A stretch of 55,749 bases of DNA from Cupriavidus sp. 2SB (GCF_005503625.1 NZ_SCMX01000046.1:1-55749); one strand, 5' to 3'; shown: positions 1 through 7,806, counted from the first letter of the stretch. Numbers and translations: made by a program. The notes: a model not told the origin generated them from the sequence alone.

Positions 1-691
1 ACCCTGCAAACACCACCCCGAACGCCCCCCAAAGCACCGCCTGAATCCCGAACGTTGCCACGCGGTATTGCCACAGCAGCGTTGCCGGGAAATGCTCAGG
101 CACTTCGTTGATCGAAGGCAGCAGCGTCTGGATCAGCACCACCAGCAGCACGAACACGCCAGCAGCGCCCAGCCACGCGTGCCATGCACCCATTCGCACG
201 ATGAGCTTGCGTGCGACGATGATCGACACCACCAGCGCGGCCAGTGACAGGCCGATCATCGTGAAGAACAGTGCGGTGCGCAGGCCGATGGTGGACGGGT
301 CCCCGATGGCCGGCGGGTTCGGCGGGTATTTGACGAACGGCACCAGCACGATGGCGATGTAGCCGAGCGTGGCCATCAGCATCGCCGTGGCCCGTGCGCC
401 AAGCGCGCCGATGCGGCCATACACATACGCGAAGGCCAGCGCGAACAGCCCGCCCACTGCGGCGCCGAACACGGCCAGGCCGACGAACAGGCCGAGCCCG
501 GACTGTGTTTCGCGGCTCACCAGTTCGGGCATCTCGTGCGCGTGGCTGCCGCCCATCGCGTGCGTGGCCTGTTCCTCGAACGCGATGGCACGGTCCACCT
601 GGGGTTCGCCGACGACATGGGCAAAGGCAAAGGCCAGCAAACTGGCCAGAAAGCCCGCGAGCATGCCGCGGACCAGCAGGTCTCTCACCAT
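1..691 (-). CDS. cbtA: Cobalt transporter subunit CbtA (C-terminus cut by window edge)
   Basis: Integral inner-membrane subunit of a CbtAB-type cobalt importer, supplying cobalt for cobalamin synthesis. About 230 codons are visible, from the ATG at 691; the stop lies beyond base 1. The translation begins MVRDLLVRGMLAGFLASLLA, has a histidine-bearing loop (GGSHAHEMPE) near residue 50, then several hydrophobic segments (AVFGAAVGGLFALAFAYVYG, TALFFTMIGLSLAALVVS). This is the CbtA family arrangement. It follows cbtB by 12 bp in the same transcription unit, behind a cobalamin riboswitch. Family assignment is by recognition of the sequence; cobalt specificity is known for the family and not shown here. 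Confidence 0.88.
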   Translation of the reverse strand, partial: MVRDLLVRGMLAGFLASLLAFAFAHVVGEPQVDRAIAFEEQATHAMGGSHAHEMPELVSRETQSGLGLFVGLAVFGAAVGGLFALAFAYVYGRIGALGARATAMLMATLGYIAIVLVPFVKYPPNPPAIGDPSTIGLRTALFFTMIGLSLAALVVSIIVARKLIVRMGAWHAWLGAAGVFVLLVVLIQTLLPSINEVPEHFPATLLWQYRVATFGIQAVLWGAFGVVFAG

Positions 692-703
692 GGTGCTACC
701 GGT

Positions 704-925
704 TCAGTGGCACGGAAAGCCGAGCAGGTGCCGGCCATCGTGAACGAACTCGTGCACGTACATCGTGTTGAAGATGGCAGCGGCGCCCTCTTCCACCCCG
801 ACGAAATAGATCGCCAGCAGCATCAGCATGCCGCCGAAGATGGCCCATGGCAGCAGTTCGCGCAGCGGAATGGAAACGGGGACGATAGCCGGCACGGCGA
901 CCGGATGATGCAGCGTGGCTTGCAT
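704..925 (-). CDS. cbtB: Cobalt transporter subunit CbtB
   Basis: Small (73 aa) single-span membrane subunit of the CbtAB cobalt importer. One hydrophobic helix (LLPWAIFGGMLMLLAIYFVG, residues 24-43) is followed by a short tail rich in histidine, HEFVHDGRHLLGFPCH, at the extreme C-terminus. This is the family's probable metal-binding motif. The start ATG at 925 is preceded by AGGAG seven bases upstream. It is the first gene of cbtBA, and its leader contains a cobalamin riboswitch, so expression should fall when adenosylcobalamin is plentiful. Confidence 0.92.
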   Translation of the reverse strand: MQATLHHPVAVPAIVPVSIPLRELLPWAIFGGMLMLLAIYFVGVEEGAAAIFNTMYVHEFVHDGRHLLGFPCH

Positions 926-963
926 GGAAGCTCCTGAAGGATGACGCGTCCTGTGGAAGGAAG

Positions 964-1080
964 ATTCGATGCAGAGGTCTGGCTTGTCTTCCCGCGCATC
1001 GCTGTCTGGCGATGGTCAGGTTGATATACAGTGGCGCGACCGCGCCGGATTTGAACCGGCTTCCCCGCATCGAGAGTCCG
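964..1080 (-). ncRNA. Cobalamin (B12) riboswitch in the cbtBA leader
   Basis: Read on the minus strand, the leader shows the conserved aptamer blocks in order: GGGGAAGCCGGT, AATCCGGC, GCGGTCGCGCCACTGTA and then the B12-box-like AAGCCAGACCTCTGC (971-985). The GCCGGT/AATCCGGC pair can form the P3-type stem. The element sits about 40 nt upstream of the cbtB start, so control could be at translation or by attenuation. I see no obvious intrinsic terminator between aptamer and gene, which favours translational control (inference). Edges are approximate. Confidence 0.9.
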
Positions 1081-1083
1081 CGC

Positions 1084-1089
1084 ATTATA
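1084..1089 (-). promoter_or_regulatory. -10 element of the cbtBA riboswitch transcript
   Basis: A perfect TATAAT on the minus strand, 4-5 bp upstream of the first riboswitch block, would start transcription near 1077. No good -35 is seen at the usual distance (the best is TAGGCG). The element lies only 12 bp from the ATG of the divergent gene at 1101, so the two genes have overlapping control regions. Confidence 0.6.
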
Positions 1090-1100
1090 GACCCCTCACC

Positions 1101-1691
1101 ATGACCACGCCTACCGTGCACCGGATCACGTTGTTCTGCCCGCCCGCCACCGCGGCATTGCGCGCCGGCCGCTTTCCCGATGACGACGCGCTGGATGACG
1201 ACGCCGTGGCTGGCATCACGGCATGGAAGGTGGGCCACGCGGTGTGCAGTCCCGCACGGAGCGCGCAGGAAACCGCCGCCGCTTTGGGATTCACGCCATT
1301 CATCGCAACGGATCTGCGCGAACTCGACTATGGCCGATGGACGGGCCAATCGCTCAAGACGATCTCCGAAGAGGAACCGGAGGCGCTGGCCGCGTGGCTA
1401 TCGGATGCCGATGCCAAGCCGCACGGCGGCGAATCCATTGCCGAGGCGTTGCAGCGGGTGGCGGCATGGTTCGGCACCTACCCATGGCAACCCGGCCATA
1501 CGCTGGTGATCGCGCCACCCGCCATCCTGCGCGCCATCGTGCTGTGCGCGCTCGATGCCCCGGCGCGCGGCTACTGGCACCTCGACATCGCACCGATGAG
1601 CATCAGCACGCTGTCCGGGCATCCCGGGCATTGGCGGCTGTCGTCACTGAGCGTACCGGTCGCGACTACAGCAGCACCGTCAGCAGCTTGA
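1101..1691 (+). CDS. Histidine-phosphatase-fold protein (CobC-like) lacking catalytic residues
   Basis: 196 aa. The overall pattern is that of the phosphoglycerate-mutase-like histidine phosphatases (CobC group). It has a SPARSAQETAAAL segment matching the family's SPxxRAxQTA, then ELDYGRWTGQSL matching ExxxGxWxG, and a GGES segment. However, the N-terminal RHGET signature is replaced by CPPAT, and the second catalytic histidine (usually in SHGGVIRAL) is replaced by APPAILRAI. Both active-site histidines are therefore absent and it is probably not a phosphatase. It is divergent from cbtBA, which fits a cobalamin-linked or cobalt-linked role. The ATG at 1101 is chosen because codons upstream would run through the riboswitch. 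Confidence 0.8.
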   Translation: MTTPTVHRITLFCPPATAALRAGRFPDDDALDDDAVAGITAWKVGHAVCSPARSAQETAAALGFTPFIATDLRELDYGRWTGQSLKTISEEEPEALAAWLSDADAKPHGGESIAEALQRVAAWFGTYPWQPGHTLVIAPPAILRAIVLCALDAPARGYWHLDIAPMSISTLSGHPGHWRLSSLSVPVATTAAPSAA

Positions 1692-2862
1692 GCAACGTGG
1701 CCTTGAGCGGATACTGCCCCGCCACGAGCAGCAGCATCGGCAGCGCCGCCGGCACGGCAATGGCCAGCAGCACGCCCTTGTTCAGGATGATGGGACGGAT
1801 CTTTGTCACGGATTCGTAGATGGTCTGCGTATCCGCCGTCGCACCCAGTTCCGGCGCATTGAGCATGGCGTCGTCGTCGAGTCCGGGCTCACGCGCCAGC
1901 CAGCGCCGCTGCACCTTGCGACCGTGCTCCGACAGCAACGCGCCATATTCGAGCATGGCGATCTTCTTCGTGCGCAGCAGCAGCGGCGTGAAGCACAGTA
2001 GCGGCAGCGCCACCAGCATGATCAGCACGATGGCCAGCACCACCATTTCGATATAGAGCGATGGCACCGACGTACCGTGATAGGCCACCTGATGCGCCCA
2101 GGAGGCGGCCACCACCGACGACACCGCCAGGGTGAACGGCGCAAACACCACGGGCAGCCGCGAGAGAAAGCCCAGCCCGCCGACATGATCGGGGTGGGTC
2201 GGCACCAGATGCAGCGGCAACTTCGCCACGCGCCACAGCACCACGGCGGCCAGCACCAGACGCCAGATCCACGCCAACAGCAATACGGTAAACAGCGGCC
2301 TGACCACCAGCAGGAGCCACCACGCGCCGAAATTGCGACCCGTCGCGTCGCCAGACCAGGCGATCTCATCGGGATTCGGAGCCACCATCACCGAGGCCGT
2401 CCAGGCGACGACCAGCGCGCCGATCACGACCCACGGATAGGCGCGATCCCGCAGACGCGTGGCGGAACGTATCACCGCGTGGAAACGCGGCAACAGTGCC
2501 TCGTCAACGATCCCGTTGCGAACGAACTGGCGGAAGCACAGTGGCACCAGTCCCTGCGCCAATGCCTCGCCAAGGATCATCAGCGGAATGGCAACCAGAC
2601 ACCGCACATGCACGCCGTAATGCCCCAGCAGCGGCTCGCCCGCACTGCCCGGCATCATGCGTCCCGCCGACCATGCCCAGATCACCAGCGGCAGCCAGCA
2701 CAGCATGCTGTAGAACAGCGCACGTCGCCCGATGCCAAGCCCTGTGGCCGGAATCAGCCCGAGCCCGCGTTGCAGGCGAAACAGCAGGTCATTGCGAACG
2801 AGGGAAATGCCCTCGGCATCAGCGATTCCGTCCGGGGCAATGCCTGGTGAGGGTCGGGTCAT
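1666..2862 (-). CDS. Multi-pass inner-membrane protein of unknown function
   Basis: 398 aa from the ATG at 2862 (MTRPSPGIAPDGIADAEG). I do not recognise a characterised family. It has at least six long hydrophobic stretches: near residues 48-65, 83-103, 145-165, 180-205, 235-255 and 270-300. A last pair lies near the C-terminus (GVLLAIAVPAALPMLLLVAG). A motif HLVPTHPDHVGGLGFL between helices recurs in unnamed proteobacterial membrane proteins. The gene converges on the phosphatase-fold gene and overlaps its 3' end by 26 bp. An earlier in-frame start at 2952 exists but adds only a low-complexity leader. Confidence 0.7.
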   Translation of the reverse strand: MTRPSPGIAPDGIADAEGISLVRNDLLFRLQRGLGLIPATGLGIGRRALFYSMLCWLPLVIWAWSAGRMMPGSAGEPLLGHYGVHVRCLVAIPLMILGEALAQGLVPLCFRQFVRNGIVDEALLPRFHAVIRSATRLRDRAYPWVVIGALVVAWTASVMVAPNPDEIAWSGDATGRNFGAWWLLLVVRPLFTVLLLAWIWRLVLAAVVLWRVAKLPLHLVPTHPDHVGGLGFLSRLPVVFAPFTLAVSSVVAASWAHQVAYHGTSVPSLYIEMVVLAIVLIMLVALPLLCFTPLLLRTKKIAMLEYGALLSEHGRKVQRRWLAREPGLDDDAMLNAPELGATADTQTIYESVTKIRPIILNKGVLLAIAVPAALPMLLLVAGQYPLKATLLKLLTVLL

Positions 2863-3043
2863 GGCATGGTCCGGAAGCCGTGGCAAATGACGCAATGTGA
2901 CGTGACGTGACGTCACAGGTCCATCGACCCGCATCGATAGTCGACCATCCACTGTCCAGACAGAAGTGAATTCTTTATTTTTTGCGTGAAACGCTTTCGG
3001 ATACGGATGGGGCCCGGCTGGCCAACCGATTTACACTCCCGGC

Positions 3044-3790
3044 ATGCGCAATGCCGACCGCCCCGCTTTCCTCTCGTCGCCGACCGCCTTCTTCTGGAGC
3101 GGCGATGCCCTGCGCAGCCGTCGCCTGGGGCAGGCCGTGCTGTCCGCAAAGGTCGACATTCCCGAGGCACCGGCACGGCTGCGCGCGGACTGGGCACGGG
3201 AGATCTCGACGCGGATGACCCTTGAACCCGGAGACGTCGAGGTCATGCCGCTGGCGCGCGCACGGACGCGCTGGCCGGAATATCCCGGCTGCGTGCGCGC
3301 GATGTCGGCGTGGCTATCCACGCACGGCCTCGACGGCCTGCTTGCCGACGCCGACTTGGCACTGATGGCGTGCCGGGGTGCGCGTTATCACCACGATGGC
3401 GAACAGTACGGCGGCGCGGCGTTCTGCAATCTCTTTGTGAGCGAGGGAAAGGGGCAGGCGGTTCACTTTCCAGCGCTGGACCTGCGCATCCCCATCGTGC
3501 GCGGCACCGCGCTGGTGTTCGATCCCAGCCAGCCGCATGCCGTGATTGCCAGCGGCAATCACGGCTTCGACGCGGCGGATTTCCCCGTGGAGCCGGATAC
3601 CACGCAGCTATTCCTGACGTGGGAACTCCCGATCGAGCATCCGGCGGTGGCGAGGGCACTTGGCGTCTCCTTCGACCCCGGCCAGCCCGTGCCCGCGACC
3701 GTGGAAGACGAGCAGATCTGGCGCGATGGCGCGAAAGCGGATGTGTGTCCCAATACCGGAGCATGGCAACGCGCGCGGCGTGCCGGCTAG
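3044..3790 (+). CDS. 2OG-Fe(II)-oxygenase-like protein
   Basis: 248 aa. The central part contains YHHDGEQYGGAAFCNLF (residues 115-131), giving a possible H116-x-D118 metal pair. About 47 residues later QPHAVI supplies a distal histidine (H165). This is the jelly-roll Fe(II)/2-oxoglutarate dioxygenase pattern. Substrate cannot be read from the sequence. It stands alone: 181 bp follow the divergent membrane-protein gene and 221 bp separate it from the lipoprotein gene. No close SD is obvious before the ATG. The fold is an inference from motif spacing. Confidence 0.6.
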   Translation: MRNADRPAFLSSPTAFFWSGDALRSRRLGQAVLSAKVDIPEAPARLRADWAREISTRMTLEPGDVEVMPLARARTRWPEYPGCVRAMSAWLSTHGLDGLLADADLALMACRGARYHHDGEQYGGAAFCNLFVSEGKGQAVHFPALDLRIPIVRGTALVFDPSQPHAVIASGNHGFDAADFPVEPDTTQLFLTWELPIEHPAVARALGVSFDPGQPVPATVEDEQIWRDGAKADVCPNTGAWQRARRAG

Positions 3791-4011
3791 CGGCAGCACC
3801 CCTTGTTCAGAAAGCGCCACATGAATAGATGCTGACCCTGCCGTGATTTTTTTGCCTCATCGGAAGGCTGGTGCCTAGACTGTTACCTTGTACGGACCTG
3901 ATCGCCTGCGCATCCCTGTCAGGTCACGTCAGCGGCATCGGCGCGCCGCGACAGACTCGCACGCGTGGCCGTTGCTTTTCGCGATCCGACAGGAGTACAG
4001 GAGTCAATAAC

Positions 4012-4365
4012 ATGAAATATCCGATCCTCGCCGTTCTCGCCTCTGCCGTTGTTGTGGCAGGCTGCGCAACCTCTCCGTACATTCCACCGCCAACCCCGGA
4101 AACCCGGGCAGTCGGCCAGAGCAAGCTGGCACCCAAGGAAGCCGCGCAATGCATCGGATCGCAATGGGCCAACAGTTCCAGACAGCAGGTGTGGATGCAG
4201 TACATGCTGGCCAACGACGGTGCCTACGATGTCTACGTGCCGGGGCAGAACCCGCCCTCCGGCTCGGCCGCCATCGTGCGCAGGTCTCCGACCGGCCAGG
4301 GTTCGTGGCTAGGCTTCCGGGGGAGCGATAGCGCCGCCGCCGGTGCCTTGAACCAGTGCATGTAG
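4012..4365 (+). CDS. Small secreted lipoprotein, function unknown
   Basis: 117 aa. It starts at the ATG at 4012, preceded by AGGAGTACAGGAGTC, a strong ribosome-binding region. The first 20 residues form a lipoprotein signal (MKYPILAVLASAVVVAGCA) with a lipobox ending VAGC, so the mature protein would be lipid-anchored at Cys18. The mature part has two further cysteines (QCIGSQW and a terminal NQCM) that could form a disulfide. A hairpin terminator follows directly. I do not recognise a characterised family. Confidence 0.8.
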   Translation: MKYPILAVLASAVVVAGCATSPYIPPPTPETRAVGQSKLAPKEAAQCIGSQWANSSRQQVWMQYMLANDGAYDVYVPGQNPPSGSAAIVRRSPTGQGSWLGFRGSDSAAAGALNQCM

Positions 4366-4391
4366 CGCGCCACCGGATGTGAGGTGCCCCC

Positions 4392-4420
4392 GCGATGGCC
4401 ACGCCGGCCATCGCTTTCCC
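4392..4420 (+). terminator. Intrinsic terminator after the lipoprotein gene
   Basis: A perfect 9-bp stem, GCGATGGCC/GGCCATCGC with loop ACGCC (4392-4414), followed by a T-rich tract (TTTCCCGATTTCGTTTT). It lies 27 bp after the stop codon. Confidence 0.7.
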
Positions 4421-4421
4421 G

Positions 4422-4445
4422 ATTTCGTTTTCTATTTCGTTTTCG
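4422..4445 (+). repeat. Tandem 12-bp repeat, two copies
   Basis: ATTTCGTTTTCT is followed immediately by ATTTCGTTTTCG (one mismatch), between the terminator and the AraC-family gene. It probably arose by slippage; no function is evident. Confidence 0.6.
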
Positions 4446-4511
4446 ATATCGACGCGCCGTGCCGTATGATCGATGGCATTCCGCCCTTTCCTGCCTGACG
4501 GAACGCCCCCG

Positions 4512-5291
4512 ATGACCAACGCCCCTCACCTGTCCCCCAAGCTTCACCTGACCGCGCAGCACGGATTCGCGCTGCACGACAGCCGGCAGCCTTCCTTTCA
4601 GCGGAACTGGCACACCCATGACTGCGGCATGCTGCTATGGCCACGCGTGGGCAGGCTCAAGGCCGTATGGGACGACACCGCCGAACCATCCGCCAAGGCG
4701 GGCGCACTGCATGCCACGTCCCTGGTGCGCGGCACGGCGGTGCTGCTGCCGGCATCGACCGCGCATCTGACGGCTTCCGAACACGAGCGGCAGCAACACG
4801 GCGAGTTGTATCTGCCGCCGGATCGCCTGCCCGGCTCGCGGCCATTCGGCGCGATGCATCTGGATGGCGCCACCATCGCGATGCTCGAAGCCCTGCTGGC
4901 CCCGACCATCTCCGCAGGCAGCGCATCGTGGCTGGTACGCGCCATCGTCGAGCAACTGGTGGGCAGCAAGCCGCTGGCAATGCCCGAGGAACCGGCTTCC
5001 GTGGCCCTGCGCATGGTCCGGCGTTTTCGACACGCGCTCGAACGCGACCTGCCACTGCCATCGATCGATGCCGTGGCCGAGGAACTTGGCACCTCCATCC
5101 GGCAATTGCAACGCGCCTGCCAGATCGAATTCGGCGCCACGCCCGTGGCCGTCCGGCGCCGCGTGCTGGCCGCGCATGCCCGCGCATTGATCGCGCAAGG
5201 CCAGTCCGTTGCCAGTGTCAGCGTGGATCTTGGCTTTGCCTCCAGCGGGCATCTGCACCGGCTACTACGCGAAGCCAGCGATATTTCCTGA
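4512..5291 (+). CDS. AraC-family transcriptional regulator
   Basis: 259 aa from the ATG at 4512; an in-frame ATG at 4473 would add 13 residues. The N-terminal half looks like a cupin sensor (NWHTHDCGMLLWPRVGRL, HTH around residues 32-34 being His-rich). The last ~95 residues carry the paired helix-turn-helix of AraC proteins: SIDAVAEELGTSIRQLQRAC and then SVASVSVDLGFASSGHLHRL. The protein ends right after the second recognition helix (LLREASDIS), slightly shorter than usual. It converges on the RidA-like gene with only 11 bp between stops, so its target is not given by context. Confidence 0.85.
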   Translation: MTNAPHLSPKLHLTAQHGFALHDSRQPSFQRNWHTHDCGMLLWPRVGRLKAVWDDTAEPSAKAGALHATSLVRGTAVLLPASTAHLTASEHERQQHGELYLPPDRLPGSRPFGAMHLDGATIAMLEALLAPTISAGSASWLVRAIVEQLVGSKPLAMPEEPASVALRMVRRFRHALERDLPLPSIDAVAEELGTSIRQLQRACQIEFGATPVAVRRRVLAAHARALIAQGQSVASVSVDLGFASSGHLHRLLREASDIS

Positions 5292-5302
5292 CAGCAATCG
5301 TT

Positions 5303-5788
5303 TCAGCCCATTGCCACCAGCGCGTCGATCTCGATCTCCGTCCACGCGCGATCCGGCAGGCTGGACACGCCCAGCGCGCTGCGTGCGGGTAGCGGCTGGT
5401 CGGGGAAGGCCGCGCGCAACACGGCGGAGGCGGCATCGAGCACGGCCGGATGCCGGGCGAAGTCCGGTGCAGCGCGGATAAAGCCACGCAGCCGCACCAC
5501 CTGGATCACGCGCGACAAATCGCCATCGCAAGCCAGCCGCAACGCAGCCAGCGCATTCAGCATCGATACCTCGGCGGCACGGCGGGCAGGCTCCACATCG
5601 TCGTCGTCCCTGCACTGTCCTGCCATGGCGATCCCTGACTGCCGACACACTTGTCCGGCAATCGAGACCCATTGCGTTGTGCCCATCCGCACCACGCTAT
5701 ACGGCGCATAGTTGCCGCGCGGCGTGGATACCTCGGGCAGCGTGAAACCCGCTGCAGCAAGCCGGACTTCGGGGGCGTCGATTGTCAT
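5303..5788 (-). CDS. RidA (YjgF/YER057c/UK114) family protein
   Basis: 161 aa from the ATG at 5788, which overlaps the stop of the PhzF-like gene as ATGA and so indicates translational coupling. Family features are a NYAPYSVVRMGTTQWVSIAGQ strand region near the N-terminus and a C-terminal ARSALGVSSLPDRAWTEIEI segment. The latter contains the conserved arginine and the terminal acidic residue used by RidA enamine/imine deaminases. The protein is longer than the classic ~130 aa. It is last in a three-gene run with a Bug binding protein and a PhzF-like enzyme, suggesting it clears a reactive imine made in that pathway (inference). Confidence 0.85.
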   Translation of the reverse strand: MTIDAPEVRLAAAGFTLPEVSTPRGNYAPYSVVRMGTTQWVSIAGQVCRQSGIAMAGQCRDDDDVEPARRAAEVSMLNALAALRLACDGDLSRVIQVVRLRGFIRAAPDFARHPAVLDAASAVLRAAFPDQPLPARSALGVSSLPDRAWTEIEIDALVAMG

Positions 5789-6633
5789 GCCTCGCCCCAT
5801 GCCACGCTGCCGCTGAGCCAGCAGCCGTCAGGCTCGCCAGAATCGGTCTTGCGCGGCGCGACCAGGATTTCCGAGGGGCTCCCCATGGCATCGCCCTGCC
5901 ACACCGCAATGGCGCCACTCACTTCACCTGCCGCATGCAAGTATCCCCACAACGCGGCCGCTGCGATACCGGTAGCCGCATCCTCGGGATAGCCCGACGA
6001 CTTCGGAAACTGCCGCGCGTGGACCACGCGCATGCCGTCCGCCTTGGGCACGCCGAACGCATAGGGATACAGCCCGGTGGAATCGATCGATGCGCACAGC
6101 GATTCCATGCTTGAGAAATGGGGATCGAGGCTGTCGAGCATGGCCACGGACGGCAGCTCCACCAGCGTCTTCACGCGACTGGTAGCGGCGTTGATGGCCG
6201 GATAGCCCTTGCCCAGCAGGCCGATCTGCATGGCAACGCGGTCCGCCGCCTCAGCGTTCAGTGCGCCGATCCGCACCGCCGGCTGCGAGATCCAGACACG
6301 TTGCGCGGCATCGTCCCAGTACGCCTGCACGATGCCGCTCATGGTTTCGATACGCGCGGTGGGCGTGGTCCATTGCCCCCATTGCCGCATCGCCCACAGC
6401 GTACCCACGGTGGCATGGCCACACATCTCCATCTCATGCTGCGGCACGAAGAAGCGGAAACGCCAGTCGCAGCCGTTATCGCTCGGCAGTACGAAGGCCG
6501 ACTCATGGCCATGCGTCGCGGCCACATCCTGCATGGCTGGCGCGCTCATGCCCCGTGCATCGGCCACCAGCGGCACCGGATTGCCGCCCTGCCCGTCGCG
6601 CACAAACACGCGGATCATGCTGACTTCACTCAC
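5785..6633 (-). CDS. PhzF-family isomerase/epimerase
   Basis: 282 aa if the GTG at 6633 is used; an ATG at 6618 (MIRVFV) matches the usual family N-terminus equally well. The catalytic glutamate region is HGHESAFVL near residue 43, and the family motif EMEMCGHATVGTLWA lies near residue 68. The C-terminal half has a second copy of the diaminopimelate-epimerase-like fold (YPEDAATGIAAAALWGYL). PhzF-like enzymes isomerise or hydrate unsaturated acids, and the substrate here is unknown. It overlaps the Bug gene upstream by 8 bp and the RidA gene downstream by 4 bp. Confidence 0.85.
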   Translation of the reverse strand: MSEVSMIRVFVRDGQGGNPVPLVADARGMSAPAMQDVAATHGHESAFVLPSDNGCDWRFRFFVPQHEMEMCGHATVGTLWAMRQWGQWTTPTARIETMSGIVQAYWDDAAQRVWISQPAVRIGALNAEAADRVAMQIGLLGKGYPAINAATSRVKTLVELPSVAMLDSLDPHFSSMESLCASIDSTGLYPYAFGVPKADGMRVVHARQFPKSSGYPEDAATGIAAAALWGYLHAAGEVSGAIAVWQGDAMGSPSEILVAPRKTDSGEPDGCWLSGSVAWGEA

Positions 6634-7597
6634 CTGTGGCTCCCACGGACTTGGCGATCTTGCCCCAGTAGGGAATGTCGGATTGCACCGTCGTTTGCAG
6701 CGAGGCCGGCGTACCAGGACGCGCCGTCACGCCCTTGCTGGCGAGGTCGTCGGCCACGGCCTTGTCGGCCAGGACCTTGTTCAGCGCCGCGTTGAAGCGG
6801 TCGACAATGGCAGTAGGAGTGCCCTTCGGGAACGCGATGCCGTACCACAGTTGCTGGTCGAAACCCGGCACGCCCTGGCTGGTGAAGGTCGGCACACCGG
6901 GCAGCAGCGGCGTAGCGGCGGTCACGGCAATCGCGGAAATCTTGTGCGCCTTGATATAGGGCGCGAGTCCCACGGGATTGTCGAACATGATCTGCACCTG
7001 CCCGCCGATCAGATCGGTATAGGCCGGCGCCGCGCCGCGATACGGCACGTGGGTCATCGGCACATTGACGAGCTTCTGGAACTGCTCGCCCATCAGGTGC
7101 GACACGGTGCCCACGCCCACCGATGCAAAGCTGTGCTGCGACTTGTCAGCCTTCAGCTTCGCAACCAATGCCTTGGCATCGGGCACCTGCAATGCGTTGT
7201 TGACTGCCAGTACGTAGGGCGAGGTGCCGATGAAACCCGCATAGGCGAAGTCCTTCGCGGGGTTGTACGTCAGCTTGGGATAGAGCGCCACGCTGACCGC
7301 GTGCGTGCTCGTCGTGACCACACCGGCGGTGTAGCCATCCGCCGCGGCACGCGCCACGAAGCCCGACCCGATCGTGCCGCCCGCGCCGCTACGGTTGTCG
7401 ATCACCACAGGTTGGCCAAGTTCACGCTGCAGCAAGGGCTGGATCGTGCGCACCACCAGATCGGTGCCGCCGCCAGCGGGAAATGGCACCACCATGGTGA
7501 TCGGCTTGGCCGGCCAGGTTTCCGCATGGGCGGCAACGGATGACGCCGCCACAGCGCCGGCCAGCATGACGCGGGCTGAAATAGACAGGATAGACAC
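6626..7597 (-). CDS. Bug-family periplasmic solute-binding protein (TTT receptor)
   Basis: 323 aa from a GTG at 7597 preceded by AAGGGGAG. Upstream codons encode low-complexity residues from a repeat. It has a Sec signal (VMLAGAVAASSVAAHA, cleavage before ETW), then the family hallmarks WPAKPITMVVPFPAGGGTD, NRSGAGGTIGSGFVARAAAD and VPYRGAAPAYTDLIGGQVQ. Bug proteins bind small carboxylates for tripartite tricarboxylate transporters; no TctAB is adjacent. It is first in an overlapping run with the PhzF-like and RidA-like genes, so its ligand may be the substrate of that pathway. Confidence 0.9.
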   Translation of the reverse strand: MSILSISARVMLAGAVAASSVAAHAETWPAKPITMVVPFPAGGGTDLVVRTIQPLLQRELGQPVVIDNRSGAGGTIGSGFVARAAADGYTAGVVTTSTHAVSVALYPKLTYNPAKDFAYAGFIGTSPYVLAVNNALQVPDAKALVAKLKADKSQHSFASVGVGTVSHLMGEQFQKLVNVPMTHVPYRGAAPAYTDLIGGQVQIMFDNPVGLAPYIKAHKISAIAVTAATPLLPGVPTFTSQGVPGFDQQLWYGIAFPKGTPTAIVDRFNAALNKVLADKAVADDLASKGVTARPGTPASLQTTVQSDIPYWGKIAKSVGATGE

Positions 7598-7689
7598 GCG
7601 CACTCCCCTTGTTTGGAATGCATCGAGTCTAGAAATGGGGCGAACGGCCTTCAAACCGGAATGCGACGTGGGGTGATCCGGAATGCGGC

Positions 7690-7806
7690 AGTCTCTCTCC
7701 CCTCTCCCTCTGGGAGAGGGGAGAAAATCGAGGGCACTTGATGAGCCTGGTGTGCTCCCCTCTCCCACCGCGCGGGCGAAGGGAGAAAACCGAACAGGAG
7801 AGGGGC
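7690..7806. repeat. REP-like GC-rich palindromic repeat in a divergent intergenic gap
   Basis: The 310-bp gap 7598-7907 lies between two divergent genes. It holds a perfect 13-bp stem (TCTCCCCTCTCCC / GGGAGAGGGGAGA, 7695-7707 and 7711-7723, loop TCT). A second, wider pair follows, CCCCTCTCC at 7757-7765 and GGAGAGGGG at 7797-7805. A related palindrome occurs at 50601-50631. Because both flanking genes start here, it is not a terminator for either. I see no clear promoter in the rest of the gap. Confidence 0.7.

Noticed and set aside
1030..1065. tRNA-like T-arm (GCCGGTTCAAATCCGGC followed by GCGGTCGCGCCA) on the minus strand
   Set aside because: There is no matching 5' acceptor strand, D-arm or anticodon arm upstream. 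The surrounding blocks (GGGGAAGCC, GCCACTGTA, B12 box) identify a cobalamin riboswitch before cbtB.
3784..3852. Possible terminator (CGGCAG ... CTGCCG then a T7 run) after the oxygenase-like gene
   Set aside because: The stem would be only 6 bp with a loop of more than 40 nt, too weak to call despite the T-run at 3846-3852.
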